Source: Pollutimonas bauzanensis
GTDB taxonomy: Bacteria; Pseudomonadota; Gammaproteobacteria; Burkholderiales; Burkholderiaceae_B
DNA: 64,000 nt
Assembly (NCBI RefSeq): GCF_900129885.1
Contig: NZ_FQXE01000006.1
Coordinates: 26,179-90,178 of the forward strand
Reading direction: 5' to 3'
The translations under genes and the position numbers were made by a program. The notes under the pieces were generated by a model that was not told the DNA's origin, searched no databases, and saw nothing but the letters and a program-made list of their open reading frames with translations. Of this stretch, positions 7,632-18,537 are shown in pieces (the first letter of the stretch is position 1; the number at the start of each line of letters is the position of its first letter).

Positions 7632-9677
7632 ATGAGCCACACGCCAGCCCAAGATTCCTCCATGGCCAATGCTATCCGAGCACTGGCCATGGACGCGGTT
7701 CAACAAGCCAATTCCGGTCATCCCGGAGCCCCCATGGGCATGGCCGACATCGCCGAAGCGCTATGGACGCGCCACCTGCGCCATAACCCCGCCGACCCCA
7801 CCTGGGCCAACCGCGACCGCTTCGTGCTGTCCAACGGTCACGGCTCCATGCTGATCTACGCCCTGCTGCACCTGACCGGCTACGACCTTCCCATCGAAGA
7901 ACTCAAAAACTTCCGGCAACTGCATTCCCGCACGCCAGGCCATCCCGAAGTCGGCATCACCGCCGGCGTGGAAACCACCACCGGCCCCCTGGGGCAAGGC
8001 CTGGCCAACTCCGTGGGCATGGCCCTGGCCGAAGCCCTGCTGGCCCAGGAATTCAACCGTGAAAACCATGCGATCGTCGACCATCATACCTATGCCTTCG
8101 TGGGCGACGGCTGCCTCATGGAAGGCATCTCGCACGAGGCGTGCTCGCTGGCCGGCACGCTGCGCCTGTCCAAGCTCATCGTCTTCTACGACGACAACGG
8201 CATTTCCATCGATGGGCGCGTCGAGAACTGGTTTGGCGACGATACCCCCAAGCGCTTCGAAAGCTACGGCTGGAACGTCCTGCGCGGCGTCGACGGCCAC
8301 GACTCCGCGGCGGTCGATGCGGCCATCGTCAAGGCCAAGCAGTTTTCCGCCCAGGGCGCAGGCCCCACGCTGATTTGCTGCCGCACAGTCATCGGCAAGG
8401 GCGCGCCGCACGCCGCCGGCACCGAAAAAGTGCATGGCGCGCCGCTGGGGGCCGACGAAATCCAGGCCGCCCGGACCGCATTGAGCTGGCCCTACGAACC
8501 CTTCGACATCCCGGCCGAAATCTACGCGCTATGGGACGGCAGGGAAAAAGGGCGGCAGCTGCAGTCTGAATGGCAGACCCGTTACGACGCCTATGCCCAG
8601 GCGTTTCCGGCCGAGGCCGCCGAACTGCGGCGCCGCCTGGCCAGCGTCCTGCCCGCCGACTTCGCCGAGCAAGCGCAAAAATTCATCGAAGCCACCAACC
8701 AGAAGGCCGAAACCATGGCCAGCCGCAAGGCGTCGCAATTGGCCATCACCGCCTTCGCCGAACTGCTGCCCGAATTCCTGGGCGGCTCCGCCGACCTGAC
8801 CGGATCGAACTTCACCGACTGGAAGGGCGTGGCGCCGGTGCGCGCCGGCGAACTGCACCTGCGCTTTGGCCGGCACATCAACTACGGCGTGCGCGAATTC
8901 GGCATGGCCGCCATCATGAACGGCATAGCCCTGCACGGCGGCTACCTGCCTTTTGGCGGCACCTTCCTGACATTCTCGGATTATTCCCGCAATGCCTTGC
9001 GCATGGCCGCCCTCATGAAGCAGCGCGTGGTGCATGTGTTTACCCACGACTCCATCGGGCTGGGCGAAGACGGCCCCACGCACCAATCGGTCGAACACGC
9101 CGCCAGCCTGCGCCTGATTCCCAACCTGCATGTCTGGCGACCCTGCGACACCACCGAAACCGCCGTGGCCTGGGCATATGCGATCCAGCGGCCGGCCAGC
9201 GTAGGCATGGACGTCAAGGACGGCGGCCCCAGCGCCTTGCTGCTGTCGCGCCAGAACCTGCCCTTCGTCCCGCGCGATGCGCAGGCTATCGCGGCCATCG
9301 GCCGCGGCGGCTACGTGCTGCGCGACGCCGCCGGCGCCCAGGCCATCATCATCGCCACCGGTTCCGAAGTCGCGCTGGCGCTGGGGGCGCAGGAACAGCT
9401 TGCCGCCAAGGGAATCGCCGTGCGCGTGGTCTCCATGCCCTGCACCAATGTCTTCGACGCGCAAGATGCGCAGTGGCGCGAATCCGTATTGCCCAAGGGC
9501 CTGCCGCGCGTGGCGGTCGAGGCCGGCGTCACGTCGGGCTGGTACAAATACGTCGGGCTGGACGGCGCGGTGGTCGGGATCGACACCTACGGCGAGTCCG
9601 CTCCGGCGGGGGTGTTGTTCAAGTTCTTTGGCTTGACCGCCGAGCGCGTTGCTGCGGCTGTCGAACAGGTTTTATAA
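7632..9677 (+). CDS. tkt: Transketolase
   Basis: 681 residues, full length. The thiamine-diphosphate enzyme moves two-carbon ketol units between sugar phosphates in the pentose phosphate (or Calvin) pathway. Visible marks: [20 protein letters not shown] at the N terminus, the TPP motif [13 protein letters not shown], the catalytic Glu region [12 protein letters not shown] and the [12 protein letters not shown] signature. It heads the run tkt-gap-pgk-mog-fba-pur, with 15 bp to gap, so it is likely the first gene of an operon. Confidence 0.97.
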   Translation: MSHTPAQDSSMANAIRALAMDAVQQANSGHPGAPMGMADIAEALWTRHLRHNPADPTWANRDRFVLSNGHGSMLIYALLHLTGYDLPIEELKNFRQLHSRTPGHPEVGITAGVETTTGPLGQGLANSVGMALAEALLAQEFNRENHAIVDHHTYAFVGDGCLMEGISHEACSLAGTLRLSKLIVFYDDNGISIDGRVENWFGDDTPKRFESYGWNVLRGVDGHDSAAVDAAIVKAKQFSAQGAGPTLICCRTVIGKGAPHAAGTEKVHGAPLGADEIQAARTALSWPYEPFDIPAEIYALWDGREKGRQLQSEWQTRYDAYAQAFPAEAAELRRRLASVLPADFAEQAQKFIEATNQKAETMASRKASQLAITAFAELLPEFLGGSADLTGSNFTDWKGVAPVRAGELHLRFGRHINYGVREFGMAAIMNGIALHGGYLPFGGTFLTFSDYSRNALRMAALMKQRVVHVFTHDSIGLGEDGPTHQSVEHAASLRLIPNLHVWRPCDTTETAVAWAYAIQRPASVGMDVKDGGPSALLLSRQNLPFVPRDAQAIAAIGRGGYVLRDAAGAQAIIIATGSEVALALGAQEQLAAKGIAVRVVSMPCTNVFDAQDAQWRESVLPKGLPRVAVEAGVTSGWYKYVGLDGAVVGIDTYGESAPAGVLFKFFGLTAERVAAAVEQVL

Positions 9678-9692
9678 AACAGGAGAGTAATA

Positions 9693-10706
9693 ATGACTAT
9701 ACGCGTGGCGATTAATGGTTATGGCCGCATCGGCCGCAATACTTTGCGTGCCCACTACGAAAGCGGCAAGAAGCACGATATAGAAATTGTGGCCATCAAC
9801 GACCTGGGCGATCCCAAGACCAATGCGCACCTCACCCGCTATGACACCGCCCACGGGAAATTCCCCGGCACGGTCACGGTGGACGGCGACTACATGGTGG
9901 TCAATGGCGACAGGATACGCGTGCTCGCCAACCGCGATCCCGCCGCCTTACCCTGGGGCGAGCTGGGCGTGGACGTCGTGCTGGAATGCACGGGCTTCTT
10001 CACCAGCAAGGAAAAGGCCAGCGCCCATATCCGGGGCGGCGCCAAGAAAGTCATTATCTCCGCGCCGGGCGGCAAGGACGTGGATGCAACCATCGTGTAC
10101 GGCGTGAACCACGGCGTGCTCAAGGCCAGCGATACCGTCATTTCCAATGCCTCGTGCACCACCAACTGCCTGGCCCCCCTGGTCCAGCCCCTGCATCAGA
10201 AACTGGGCCTGGTCAACGGGCTGATGACGACCATCCACTCCTACACCAACGATCAGGTGCTGACCGACGTCTACCACGAAGACCTGCGCCGCGCGCGTTC
10301 GGCGACCCACAGCATGATCCCCACCAAGACCGGCGCGGCGTCGGCGGTGGGCCTGGTGCTGCCCGAACTCAACGGCAAGCTGGATGGCTACGCGATACGC
10401 GTTCCGACCATCAATGTATCGATCGTCGACCTGTCCTTCGTGGCGGCCCGCGCAACCACGGTCGAGGAAGTCAACGGCATTCTCAAGGCCGCCGCCGACG
10501 CGGGCCCCTTGAAGGGCATCCTGCAATACAGCGATGAACCCCTGGTGTCGGTGGACTACAACCACGACCCGGCATCCAGCACCGTGGACGCCGGCCTGAC
10601 CAAGGTGTCGGGCTCGCTGGTCAAGGTGTCTTCCTGGTACGACAACGAATGGGGTTTCTCCAATCGCATGCTCGATACCACCGTCGCCCTGATGTCGGCC
10701 AAATAA
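9693..10706 (+). CDS. gap: Type I glyceraldehyde-3-phosphate dehydrogenase
   Basis: 337 residues. It oxidises glyceraldehyde-3-phosphate with NAD and phosphate to 1,3-bisphosphoglycerate. The N-terminal INGYGRIGR is the dinucleotide fold. [10 protein letters not shown] holds the catalytic Cys155. The C-terminal [13 protein letters not shown] is characteristic. AINDL after the second strand carries the Asp that favours NAD. The start has AGGAG 6-7 bp upstream. It follows tkt by 15 bp. Confidence 0.97.
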   Translation: MTIRVAINGYGRIGRNTLRAHYESGKKHDIEIVAINDLGDPKTNAHLTRYDTAHGKFPGTVTVDGDYMVVNGDRIRVLANRDPAALPWGELGVDVVLECTGFFTSKEKASAHIRGGAKKVIISAPGGKDVDATIVYGVNHGVLKASDTVISNASCTTNCLAPLVQPLHQKLGLVNGLMTTIHSYTNDQVLTDVYHEDLRRARSATHSMIPTKTGAASAVGLVLPELNGKLDGYAIRVPTINVSIVDLSFVAARATTVEEVNGILKAAADAGPLKGILQYSDEPLVSVDYNHDPASSTVDAGLTKVSGSLVKVSSWYDNEWGFSNRMLDTTVALMSAK

Positions 10707-10725
10707 TCGGCTTCGTTCAAGCAAG

Positions 10726-10745
10726 AGGGCGGGGCGACCCGCCCT
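10726..10745. other. GC-rich hairpin between gap and pgk
   Basis: AGGGCGGG and CCCGCCCT form an 8-bp stem with a GCGA tetraloop. No T-run follows, so it is more likely an mRNA-processing or stability element, or a weak attenuator, than a terminator. Confidence 0.45.
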
Positions 10746-10778
10746 TGCCATGTCTGTCCACCGGCTGGGGATCCTCTT

Positions 10779-11978
10779 ATGTCTACCATCAACGTTAAAA
10801 CTCTTTCTTCCTTGGCGAAATCGGGCGCCCTCGCCGGCAAGCGGGTGTTCATCCGTTCCGATCTGAATGTGCCGCTCAAGGATGGCGAAATCACCGAGGA
10901 CACGCGCATACGGGCTTCGGTGCCGGCCATACGCCTGGCGCTGGACGCGGGGGCGGCCGTCATGGTGACCTCGCACCTGGGCCGTCCGACGGAGGGCGCG
11001 GTGGGCAAGGCCGATACGCTCGCGCCGGTCGCCTCGCGCCTGTCCATGCTGCTGGGCCAGCCCGTCACGCTGGTCGCCGACTGGGTCGATGGCGTGGCGG
11101 CCAGCGCGGGCCAGGTCCTCCTGCTGGAAAACTGCCGCTGCAACGTGGGCGAGAAAAACGACGATCCCGAACTGTCGCGCAAAATGGCGGCACTCTGCGA
11201 TGTCTATGTCAACGACGCCTTTGGCACCGCACATCGCGCCGAAGCGACCACGCACGGCATCGCCAAATACGCGCCGGTCGCTTGCGCCGGCCCCTTGCTG
11301 GAAGCCGAATTGCTGGCGCTGGGCCGGGCGCTGCACGACCCCAAGCGTCCGCTGGTGGCCATCGTGGGCGGCTCCAAGGTTTCCAGCAAGCTTTCGATCT
11401 TGCAGGCCCTGGCCGACAAGGTCGACCAACTGGTGGTGGGCGGGGGCATCGCCAATACCTTCATGCTGGCCGCCGGCCTTGCCATAGGCAAGTCCCTGGC
11501 CGAACCGGACCAGGTGGATCAGGCGCGCGCGGTGATCGATGTGATGAAACGGCGCGGCGCGGCCGTGCCCATCCCGGTCGACGTGGTGTGCGCCAAGGAA
11601 TTCAGCGCCGATGCCGCGGCGACGGTAAAAGCGGCGGACCAGGTCGCCGACGACGACCAGATACTGGATATCGGTCCGCAGACCGCGCAGCAGCTGGCCG
11701 CCATCCTGAAACAGGCGGGCACCATAGTCTGGAACGGCCCGGTAGGGGTCTTCGAGTTCGACGCCTTCGCCAACGGCACCAAGGTGGTGTCCCAGGCCAT
11801 TGCCGATGCCGCCGGGTTCTCGATCGCGGGCGGCGGCGATACGCTGGCCGCCATCGCCAAATACCACATAGGCGACAAGGTGGATTACATCTCGACGGGC
11901 GGCGGCGCCTTCCTGGAGTTCCTGGAAGGCAGGACGCTGCCCGCCGTCGATATCCTTGCGCAACGCGCGCAAAACTAG
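10779..11978 (+). CDS. pgk: Phosphoglycerate kinase
   Basis: 399 residues. It converts 1,3-bisphosphoglycerate and ADP to 3-phosphoglycerate and [17 protein letters not shown] near residue 20 and TSHLGRPT are the substrate-binding signatures. [13 protein letters not shown] and the glycine-rich [14 protein letters not shown] belong to the nucleotide domain. Length is normal. Next gene is mog after 30 bp; in several Bordetella genomes I recall pyk at this place. Confidence 0.97.
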   Translation: MSTINVKTLSSLAKSGALAGKRVFIRSDLNVPLKDGEITEDTRIRASVPAIRLALDAGAAVMVTSHLGRPTEGAVGKADTLAPVASRLSMLLGQPVTLVADWVDGVAASAGQVLLLENCRCNVGEKNDDPELSRKMAALCDVYVNDAFGTAHRAEATTHGIAKYAPVACAGPLLEAELLALGRALHDPKRPLVAIVGGSKVSSKLSILQALADKVDQLVVGGGIANTFMLAAGLAIGKSLAEPDQVDQARAVIDVMKRRGAAVPIPVDVVCAKEFSADAAATVKAADQVADDDQILDIGPQTAQQLAAILKQAGTIVWNGPVGVFEFDAFANGTKVVSQAIADAAGFSIAGGGDTLAAIAKYHIGDKVDYISTGGGAFLEFLEGRTLPAVDILAQRAQN

Positions 11979-12008
11979 GCGCTTGCCATTCAGCGCCAAG
12001 GGAGGAAC

Positions 12009-12632
12009 ATGTCCGCAAATACCCGTCTGGTCCGCCGCCATCCCGATGACTTGCTGGTCGGCCTGGTTTCCATTTCCGACCGCGCGGCTGGCGGCGTCTA
12101 CGAGGATCAGGGCATTCCCGCGCTGCAGGCCTGGCTGGGCGAGGCCCTGGCGCAGCCGCCCCAATTCGCGGCGCGCCTGATTCCCGACGATGCGCAGGGG
12201 ATATCGGCCACGCTGGTCGAACTGGTGGACCAGCTGGGCTGCGACCTGGTGCTGACCACCGGCGGCACCGGCCCGGCCCGGCGCGACGTGACGCCGGAAG
12301 CCACGCTGGCGGTGGGCACCCGGGAAATGCCCGGTTTTGGCGAGCAGATGCGCCAGATCAGCCTGAAGTTCGTGCCGACCGCGATTCTGTCGCGGCAAGT
12401 GGCGGTGATACGCGAGACGCCCGGCCATGCGGCCCTGATCATCAACCTGCCGGGCCAGCCCAAGGCCATCAAGGAAACCCTGGAGGGCCTCAAGGACGCC
12501 GACGGCAAAGTGCTGGTCGCCGGCATTTTCGCCGCCGTGCCGTATTGCATAGACCTGATCGGCGGCCCATATATCGAAACGCGCCCGGCGCTGGTTGCCG
12601 CCTTTCGGCCTAAGTCGGCAGTCAGGTCCTGA
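12009..12632 (+). CDS. mog: Molybdopterin adenylyltransferase (MogA-like)
   Basis: 207 residues, the MoCF_biosynth fold. The enzyme adenylates molybdopterin before molybdate insertion. [19 protein letters not shown] begins the domain. [17 protein letters not shown] is the MogA/MoaB signature, and [21 protein letters not shown] continues it. SD GGAGG lies about 6 bp before the ATG. It is inserted between pgk and fba, an unexpected partner for glycolytic genes, though transcription direction and short spacing suggest read-through. Confidence 0.92.
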   Translation: MSANTRLVRRHPDDLLVGLVSISDRAAGGVYEDQGIPALQAWLGEALAQPPQFAARLIPDDAQGISATLVELVDQLGCDLVLTTGGTGPARRDVTPEATLAVGTREMPGFGEQMRQISLKFVPTAILSRQVAVIRETPGHAALIINLPGQPKAIKETLEGLKDADGKVLVAGIFAAVPYCIDLIGGPYIETRPALVAAFRPKSAVRS

Positions 12633-12714
12633 CCGCCAGCAATTAATCTCATTCCCTCGTAAAATCGAGGCTAATCATACATTCATACTTATTTTGCTTC
12701 CAGGAGGTCTTGTC

Positions 12715-13779
12715 ATGGCCCTAGTTTCCATGCGTCAGTTGCTCGATCATGCGGCCGAGAACGGCTACGGTATCCCAGCTTTCAACGTCAACAACCTGGA
12801 ACAGGTCCAGGCCATCATGGAAGCGGCCGCCGAAACCGATAGCCCGGTCATCATGCAGGCATCGGCCGGCGCGCGCAAATACGCCGGCGAAGGTTTCCTG
12901 AAATACCTGATCCAGGCCGCGGTCGAAACCTACCCCAACATTCCGGTCGTCATGCACCAGGACCACGGCCAGTCGCCGGCGGTCTGCCAGGGCGCCATAG
13001 ACCTGGGTTTTTCCAGCGTGATGATGGACGGGTCGCTGAAGGAAGACGGCAAGACCATAGCCGACTACGAATACAACCTGGACGTCACCCGCCGCGTGGT
13101 CGAAATGGCCCACAAGGTGGGCGTCACCGTCGAAGGCGAGCTCGGCTGTCTGGGTTCGCTCGAAACCATGCAGGGCGACAAGGAAGACGGCCACGGCGCC
13201 GACGGCAAGCTGACCATGGAGCAGCTGCTGACCGATCCGGAGCAGGCCGCCGATTTCGTGCGCCACACGCAGCTCGATGCCCTGGCCATCGCCATCGGCA
13301 CCAGCCATGGCGCCTACAAGTTCACCCGCAAGCCCACGGGCGACATCCTGTCGATCTCGCGCATCAAGGAAATCCACCACCGCCTGCCCAACACTCACCT
13401 GGTCATGCACGGCAGCTCCAGCGTGCCGCAAGACCTGCTCGCCGAAATCCGCGAGTTCGGCGGCGACATGAAGGAAACCTACGGCGTGCCGGTCGAGGAA
13501 ATCCAGGAAGCCATCAAGTTCGGCGTGCGCAAGATCAACATCGACACCGATATCCGCCTGGCCATGACGGGCGCGATTCGCCGATTCATGGGCGAAAACC
13601 CGTCCAAGTTCGATCCGCGCGAATACCTCAAGCCGGCCCGCCAGGCGGCCAAGGACGTCTGCAAGCAGCGCTACGAGCAGTTCGGCACGGCCGGCAACGC
13701 TAGCAAGATCAAGCCCATCGCGCTGGCCGAAATGGCCAAGCGCTACTCGGCCGGTGAATTGGCCCAGGTCGTTCAATAA
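12715..13779 (+). CDS. fba: Fructose-1,6-bisphosphate aldolase, class II (CbbA/Fba)
   Basis: 354 residues from the ATG at 12715, with AGGAGG 7 bp upstream; the frame is open upstream, but [19 protein letters not shown] is the family start. It is zinc dependent: [11 protein letters not shown] holds the catalytic Asp and a zinc His, with further ligands in GTSHGAYKF and VMHGSSS. It cleaves fructose-1,6-bisphosphate to DHAP and G3P, in reverse for gluconeogenesis. An 82-bp leader separates it from mog, and a terminator follows at 13806. Confidence 0.96.
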   Translation: MALVSMRQLLDHAAENGYGIPAFNVNNLEQVQAIMEAAAETDSPVIMQASAGARKYAGEGFLKYLIQAAVETYPNIPVVMHQDHGQSPAVCQGAIDLGFSSVMMDGSLKEDGKTIADYEYNLDVTRRVVEMAHKVGVTVEGELGCLGSLETMQGDKEDGHGADGKLTMEQLLTDPEQAADFVRHTQLDALAIAIGTSHGAYKFTRKPTGDILSISRIKEIHHRLPNTHLVMHGSSSVPQDLLAEIREFGGDMKETYGVPVEEIQEAIKFGVRKINIDTDIRLAMTGAIRRFMGENPSKFDPREYLKPARQAAKDVCKQRYEQFGTAGNASKIKPIALAEMAKRYSAGELAQVVQ

Positions 13780-13805
13780 GTGCCCTAGGTTTTTGTTCTG
13801 GCTTC

Positions 13806-13829
13806 CGTCCCGCTCGGCGGGACGTTTTT
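13806..13829 (+). terminator. Intrinsic terminator after fba
   Basis: CGTCCCGC and GCGGGACG form an 8-bp stem around a 3-nt loop, followed by TTTTT. It lies 26 bp after the fba stop and immediately before the purC ribosome site, so read-through into purC may be partial. Confidence 0.75.
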
Positions 13830-13845
13830 ATTCCAAGGATACATC

Positions 13846-14727
13846 GTGGCCCAGGCCCTCCATCAATCAACCATCAAATCGCTTCCCCTGCTGGCCCGCG
13901 GCAAGGTGCGCGACATGTACGCGGTAGGCGACGACAAGTTGCTGATCGTGGCATCCGACCGCATTTCGGCCTTCGACGTCATTCTCGACGATCCGATTCC
14001 CGGCAAAGGGCAGGTGCTTACCGAGCTGACCGAATTCTGGCTCAAGAAGCTGGCCCATGTCCTGCCCAATCACTCGACCGGCATCGCGCCCGAGGATGTC
14101 GTGGCCGCCGATGAGCGCGACCAGGTGGCAGGCCGGGCCATGGTGGTCAAGCGCCTGAAGCCGGTCATGGTGGAGGCGGTGGCGCGCGGCTACCTGATCG
14201 GATCCGGCTGGAACGATTACCGCGCCAGCGGCAAGATCTGCGGCATCAGCCTGCCCGCCGGCCTGCAGCAGGCCAGCCGCCTGCCCGAGCCCATTTTCAC
14301 ACCCGCGGCCAAGGCTGAATTCGGCTCGCACGACGAAAACGTGGATTTCGGCTATGTCGTCGACCAGGTCGGGCAGGAACTGGCCGGGCAAATCCGCTCG
14401 GCGACCCTGCGGCTATACACCGAAGCGGCCGAATTCGCCGCGACCAAGGGCATTATCATTGCCGATACCAAGTTCGAGTTCGGCCTGGACGACGAAGGCC
14501 GGCTGCACCTGATGGACGAAGTGCTGACGCCGGACTCATCGCGTTTCTGGCCCGCGTCGGACTATGCGGTCGGCATCAGCCCGCCATCCTTCGATAAACA
14601 GTTCGTGCGCGACTGGCTGGAGACCCAGGCGTGGGACAAGACGCCGCCTGCGCCGCGCCTGCCCGCCGAGGTCGTGGAAAAGACCGCCGCCAAATACCGC
14701 GAGGCCGCTGCGCGCTTGATGGGGTAA
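13846..14727 (+). CDS. purC: Phosphoribosylaminoimidazole-succinocarboxamide synthase
   Basis: 293 residues from a GTG with AAGGA 6 bp upstream. It joins aspartate to CAIR using ATP in purine synthesis. [27 protein letters not shown] is the N-terminal SAICAR-synthetase pattern; [14 protein letters not shown] and [12 protein letters not shown] are the two family signatures. Length fits the ~290-residue betaproteobacterial form. It leads purC-purE-purK-sua5. Confidence 0.96.
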   Translation: MAQALHQSTIKSLPLLARGKVRDMYAVGDDKLLIVASDRISAFDVILDDPIPGKGQVLTELTEFWLKKLAHVLPNHSTGIAPEDVVAADERDQVAGRAMVVKRLKPVMVEAVARGYLIGSGWNDYRASGKICGISLPAGLQQASRLPEPIFTPAAKAEFGSHDENVDFGYVVDQVGQELAGQIRSATLRLYTEAAEFAATKGIIIADTKFEFGLDDEGRLHLMDEVLTPDSSRFWPASDYAVGISPPSFDKQFVRDWLETQAWDKTPPAPRLPAEVVEKTAAKYREAAARLMG

Positions 14728-14776
14728 TTGAAACACATCGCCGCCCTGTGCGATCTTATCTTATAGGTGAGCTGTC

Positions 14777-15304
14777 ATGACCATATTTACTGAAACCAAT
14801 ACCGCCGGCCCTCCCGTCGTGGGCATCATCATGGGCTCTTCCAGCGACTGGGACATCATGAAACACGCCGTGGCCGTGCTGGAGGAATTCGGCCTGCCTC
14901 ATGAAATGAAGGTCGTGTCGGCGCACCGCATGCCCAACGATATGGTCGAATACGGCGCGCAGGCCGTCGACCGCGGCCTGCGCGCGATCATCGCCGGCGC
15001 GGGCGGCGCCGCCCATTTGCCCGGGATGATGGCGGCGCTTACGCCAGTGCCGGTGTTCGGCGTGCCCGTCCCTTCCAAATACCTGCGGGGCGAGGATTCG
15101 CTGCTGTCCATCGTGCAGATGCCCAAGGGGGTGCCTGTCGCCACCTTCGCCATAGGCGAAGCCGGCGCCGCCAACGCCGCCCTGCATGTGATCGCCTGCA
15201 TGGCTACGACCGACTCGGCGCTGCTGCAGAAATTGATCGCCTACCGCCACCGGCAGACCGAGGCGGCGCGCGCCATGGCGGTCCCGCCCCACGTCGTGAT
15301 GTAG
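14777..15304 (+). CDS. purE: N5-carboxyaminoimidazole ribonucleotide mutase
   Basis: 175 residues, class I PurE. It converts N5-CAIR, made by PurK, to [20 protein letters not shown] near the N terminus, SAHRMPND and [17 protein letters not shown] are diagnostic; SAHR carries the catalytic His. The neighbour purK supplies its substrate, and an 84-bp gap lies between them. Confidence 0.96.
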   Translation: MTIFTETNTAGPPVVGIIMGSSSDWDIMKHAVAVLEEFGLPHEMKVVSAHRMPNDMVEYGAQAVDRGLRAIIAGAGGAAHLPGMMAALTPVPVFGVPVPSKYLRGEDSLLSIVQMPKGVPVATFAIGEAGAANAALHVIACMATTDSALLQKLIAYRHRQTEAARAMAVPPHVVM

Positions 15305-15388
15305 CCGGCGGGGCCTGGCGGCCCTGGCTGGCCTTGCCATTTCCATCTCTTATTTTTTCCCATTTTTCTTGCCGACAGGTTGTTTTTC

Positions 15389-16570
15389 ATGAACGAAGCC
15401 TCTATTCCTTTTCCGATACCGCCGGGCGACTGGCTAGGCATGATCGGAGGAGGGCAGTTGGGGCGCATGTATTGCCATGCCGCGCAGAGCCTGGGCTACA
15501 AGGTCGCGGTGCTGGATCCCGATCCGGACAGCCCGGCGGGCGCCGTAGCCGATATGCACATCCGCGCCGGCTACGACGATCAGGCCGGGCTGCGGCAATT
15601 GTCCGAGCGCTGCAAGGCGATCACGACCGAATTCGAGAACGTCCCGGCGCAAAGCCTGCAGGCGCTCGCGGCCCGATCCGCGGTCAGGCCCGCGGCGCAG
15701 GCGGTCGCCATCGTCCAGGATCGCATACAGGAAAAGGCCTTCATCCAGAGCGCAGGGGCGCCGGTGGCGCCATATGCCGCCGTCCACACGCCCGAGGACA
15801 TCGCGGCCGCGCCCGATGCGCTCTTTCCCGGCGTGCTGAAAGCGGCCCGCCTGGGCTACGACGGCAAGGGCCAGGCGCGGGTCCGGACCCGCGCAGAGGC
15901 GCAGCTGGCCTTTGCGGAGTTCGGCGCGATTCCCTGTGTGCTCGAGGCTTTCCTGCCGCTGGCCAGCGAACTGTCGGTGGTCATGGCGCGCGGCGCCGAT
16001 GGCCAGGCGGTCTTTTATCCCTCGGCCCGCAACGAGCATCGCGATGGCATCCTGGCCGTTTCCACGGTCGACGCCCAGGCGCGCGATCAGGTCACGGCCG
16101 GGCAGGCCGCCAAGGCGGCCCTGGCTATCGCCCAGCGCTTGCAGTATGTGGGCGTGTTGTGCGTGGAATTTTTTGTATTGCGGGACGGCAGCCTGGTCGC
16201 CAACGAGATCGCGCCGCGCCCGCACAACAGCGGCCACTACACCATGGACGCCAGCGTGAGCAGCCAGTTCGAACAGCAGGTGCGGGTGACGGCCGGCCTG
16301 CCTTTGGGCAGCACCGACTGCCTCTGCTCGGTGGTCATGCTGAATATCCTGGGCGATGCCTGGTTCGATCCGGAGACAGGCGCCAGGCGCGAGCCGGACT
16401 GGCCCGCCGTATTGGCGGTGCCCGGCGCCAAGCTGCATTTGTACGGCAAGGCCGAAGCCAGGCGCGGGCGCAAGATGGGCCACGTCAATGTGCTGGGCGC
16501 GACGCTGGCGGACGCCCAAAGCGCGGCCGCGCGGGTTGCGCGGGCGCTGGCCATCCCCTTCCAGCCATGA
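15389..16570 (+). CDS. purK: N5-carboxyaminoimidazole ribonucleotide synthase
   Basis: 393 residues from the ATG at 15389; a TTG three codons earlier is possible. An ATP-grasp enzyme that carboxylates AIR with bicarbonate and ATP. WLGMIGGGQLGRMYCHAAQ starts the N domain. ATP-grasp residues lie in GVLKAARLGYDGKGQ and NEIAPRPHNSGHYTMDA. Its stop overlaps the start of the next gene (ATGA), implying translational coupling with sua5. Confidence 0.95.
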   Translation: MNEASIPFPIPPGDWLGMIGGGQLGRMYCHAAQSLGYKVAVLDPDPDSPAGAVADMHIRAGYDDQAGLRQLSERCKAITTEFENVPAQSLQALAARSAVRPAAQAVAIVQDRIQEKAFIQSAGAPVAPYAAVHTPEDIAAAPDALFPGVLKAARLGYDGKGQARVRTRAEAQLAFAEFGAIPCVLEAFLPLASELSVVMARGADGQAVFYPSARNEHRDGILAVSTVDAQARDQVTAGQAAKAALAIAQRLQYVGVLCVEFFVLRDGSLVANEIAPRPHNSGHYTMDASVSSQFEQQVRVTAGLPLGSTDCLCSVVMLNILGDAWFDPETGARREPDWPAVLAVPGAKLHLYGKAEARRGRKMGHVNVLGATLADAQSAAARVARALAIPFQP

Positions 16571-17604
16571 GCGGCGGCCTGCCGTCTTCCGACATGGGCC
16601 TGCTGCTGGCCCGGGCGGCGCAACGCCTGGCCGCCGGCGGCCTGGTGGCCTTTCCCACGGAAACCGTCTATGGCTTGGGCGCCGATGCGGAAAATCCCGA
16701 GGCCATAGCGCGCATTTACGCGGCCAAGGGGCGTCCCGCCAACCATCCGGTCATTGTGCATGTGGCGCCCGAAGCCGATATCGGCTATTGGGCGAGGTCG
16801 GTGCCGGCCGAAGCCCGAGCCTTGATGCAGGCCTTCTGGCCTGGCCCGCTTACGCTTATCCTGCCGCGCGCCCGACATATCCCGGCGGCGGTCAGCGGCG
16901 GCCAGGACAGCGTGGGCCTGCGCTGTCCTTCGCATCCCATAGCCCAGGCCCTGCTGCGCGAGTTCGCCCGTCTCAAGCCCCACGGGCAAGGGGGGGTTGC
17001 GGCCCCTTCGGCCAATAAGTTCGGGCAGGTGTCGCCGACCCACGCGTCGCACGTGCGCAGCGAATTTCCCGAATTGAGCGAGGCGGATCTGATGGTGCTG
17101 GAAGGCGGACCGGCGCAAGTGGGCATCGAATCCACGATAGTGGACCTGTCGCGCCTGGACCAGGGCGTGGGCCCTGTGCTGTTGCGCCCCGGCCATGTCT
17201 CGGCGGCGCAGATAGCCGCCGTGCTCGGAATCGAGCCCGCCCGCCCCGACGCGGCGGCTCCCCAGGTATCGGGCTCCTTGAAGGCGCATTACGCGCCGCG
17301 CACTCCCTTGTCGGTGCTGCCCCTGGCGCAATTGCTGCCGGCGCTGGCCGAGGCGGGGGGCGGCGGCGCGCCGCGCGTGGCGGCAGTGGTGTTCAATGCG
17401 CCCGCGCATGACGCCGCGCTGGCGCATGTGGACTGGCTGGTGTGCGCCGCCGATCCCGATGCCTATGCGCGCGAGCTGTACGCGCTGTTGCGCCGCCTGG
17501 ATCAGCAGGGCTACTCGCGCCTGCTGTTCGAGCAGCCGCCGCGGACACCCGCCTGGCAGGCGGTCAATGACCGCCTGGGCCGCGCGGCGGCGGCTTTCCG
17601 CTGA
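16567..17604 (+). CDS. sua5: L-threonylcarbamoyladenylate synthase (Sua5)
   Basis: 345 residues from the ATG at 16567, which overlaps the purK stop. It makes threonylcarbamoyl-AMP from threonine, bicarbonate and ATP for t6A modification of tRNA. The YrdC domain (1-~215) shows AFPTETVYGLGADA, KGRPANHPVIVHV and PSANKFGQVSPT; a Sua5 C-terminal domain follows after a linker starting at SGSLKAHYAPRTPL. The 3' end overlaps the convergent hydrolase gene by 41 bp. tcdA at 30792 acts later on t6A. Confidence 0.93.
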   Translation: MSGGLPSSDMGLLLARAAQRLAAGGLVAFPTETVYGLGADAENPEAIARIYAAKGRPANHPVIVHVAPEADIGYWARSVPAEARALMQAFWPGPLTLILPRARHIPAAVSGGQDSVGLRCPSHPIAQALLREFARLKPHGQGGVAAPSANKFGQVSPTHASHVRSEFPELSEADLMVLEGGPAQVGIESTIVDLSRLDQGVGPVLLRPGHVSAAQIAAVLGIEPARPDAAAPQVSGSLKAHYAPRTPLSVLPLAQLLPALAEAGGGGAPRVAAVVFNAPAHDAALAHVDWLVCAADPDAYARELYALLRRLDQQGYSRLLFEQPPRTPAWQAVNDRLGRAAAAFR

Positions 17605-18412
17605 AACCGGGTGGGCGGCGGGACAGGAAATCCGCGACACCCCGCGACAATGGCTGGGCTTGTTCCTGATGGGGAATATGCCGGCAGTTTTCCAGGATCA
17701 GCGACTCGGCATGCGGAGCGCGGCGGATGATTTCGTATATTTGATCCAGCGTGCCGTATTGATCCTGCCTGCCTTGCACCAACAGAAGAGGGCAGGAAAT
17801 ATCGGCCAGGCCCGCGGCAATATTCCAGGCCCGGAATTCAGGCGCCAGCCAGCGGCCGCTCCAGCCGCGGAAGACCAGGTCGGGATTTCGGTGGAAGGGC
17901 AGCAAGGCCTTGCGCAAGTTCGAGCTGCCGTAGTTGGCTTGCATATGCGCAATGCGCTCCAGCGCCATGCTTTCGGTGAATACATGCGGTGCGACGGCGA
18001 CCGCTGCCGATAGCGCGCCGGGATGGCCGGCCGCGTACAGCAGGGCTATCGAGCCGCCGTCGCTATGGCCGAACAGGATGGGCTTGTCGACCGATGCATC
18101 GATATCCAGAGCCCGCAGCAGCGCCGGCAGAGCCTCGTTCGCCTCCCACTCCAGATAATCGTTGGGCCATGGCCCTTCGGCCCGGGCCGTGGAATGCCCA
18201 TAGCCATAGCGTGAATACACCAGGCCGCGGCACCCTGTGGCATCGCACAAGCGGGCTGGCCAGTCGCCCCACATCGCCAGCGAACCCAGCCCTTCATGCA
18301 GAAAAACAATCAAGGGCGCGTTCTTGCGGTGGGGTGAAATCCACTGGATTTCCAGCTGGATCGTTATGCCGTTGAGAAGCAGGGCTATCGTTTTCAGGGG
18401 GGTGTTGGACAT
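17564..18412 (-). CDS. Alpha/beta hydrolase
   Basis: 282 residues. IVFLHEGLGSLAMWGDWPA carries the oxyanion part, YSRYGYGHS follows, and the nucleophile serine is in FGHSDGGS (about 113-120). A late His lies in ENCRHIPHQEQ and an acid in LVQGRQDQYGT. The pattern is close to small proteobacterial esterase/lactonase-like hydrolases; the substrate is not identifiable. Its 3' end overlaps sua5 by 41 bp on the opposite strand, coding for a Pro/Gly-rich tail (PPGFSGKPPPRGPGGH) that is probably dispensable. Confidence 0.83.
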   Translation of the reverse strand: MSNTPLKTIALLLNGITIQLEIQWISPHRKNAPLIVFLHEGLGSLAMWGDWPARLCDATGCRGLVYSRYGYGHSTARAEGPWPNDYLEWEANEALPALLRALDIDASVDKPILFGHSDGGSIALLYAAGHPGALSAAVAVAPHVFTESMALERIAHMQANYGSSNLRKALLPFHRNPDLVFRGWSGRWLAPEFRAWNIAAGLADISCPLLLVQGRQDQYGTLDQIYEIIRRAPHAESLILENCRHIPHQEQAQPLSRGVADFLSRRPPGFSGKPPPRGPGGH

Positions 18413-18537
18413 GGTATGTCGGCGCTAGTCAAAGGCTCGCCAGGCAGCGGTATTGGAAGCGCCCATGATAGCACCGCCCATGCCGGGGCTATGCCGGCCG
18501 AGCCGCTGTCCGCCATGTCGGCGCCAGCGCCTGGCCC

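Noticed and set aside
10726-10745. Terminator between gap and pgk
   Set aside because: The GC stem lacks a T-run and the genes behind it belong to the same pathway and direction.
9948-12428. An 826-codon minus-strand frame across gap, pgk and mog
   Set aside because: Antisense to three firmly identified genes, low-complexity His/Arg/Gly-rich composition, no domain.
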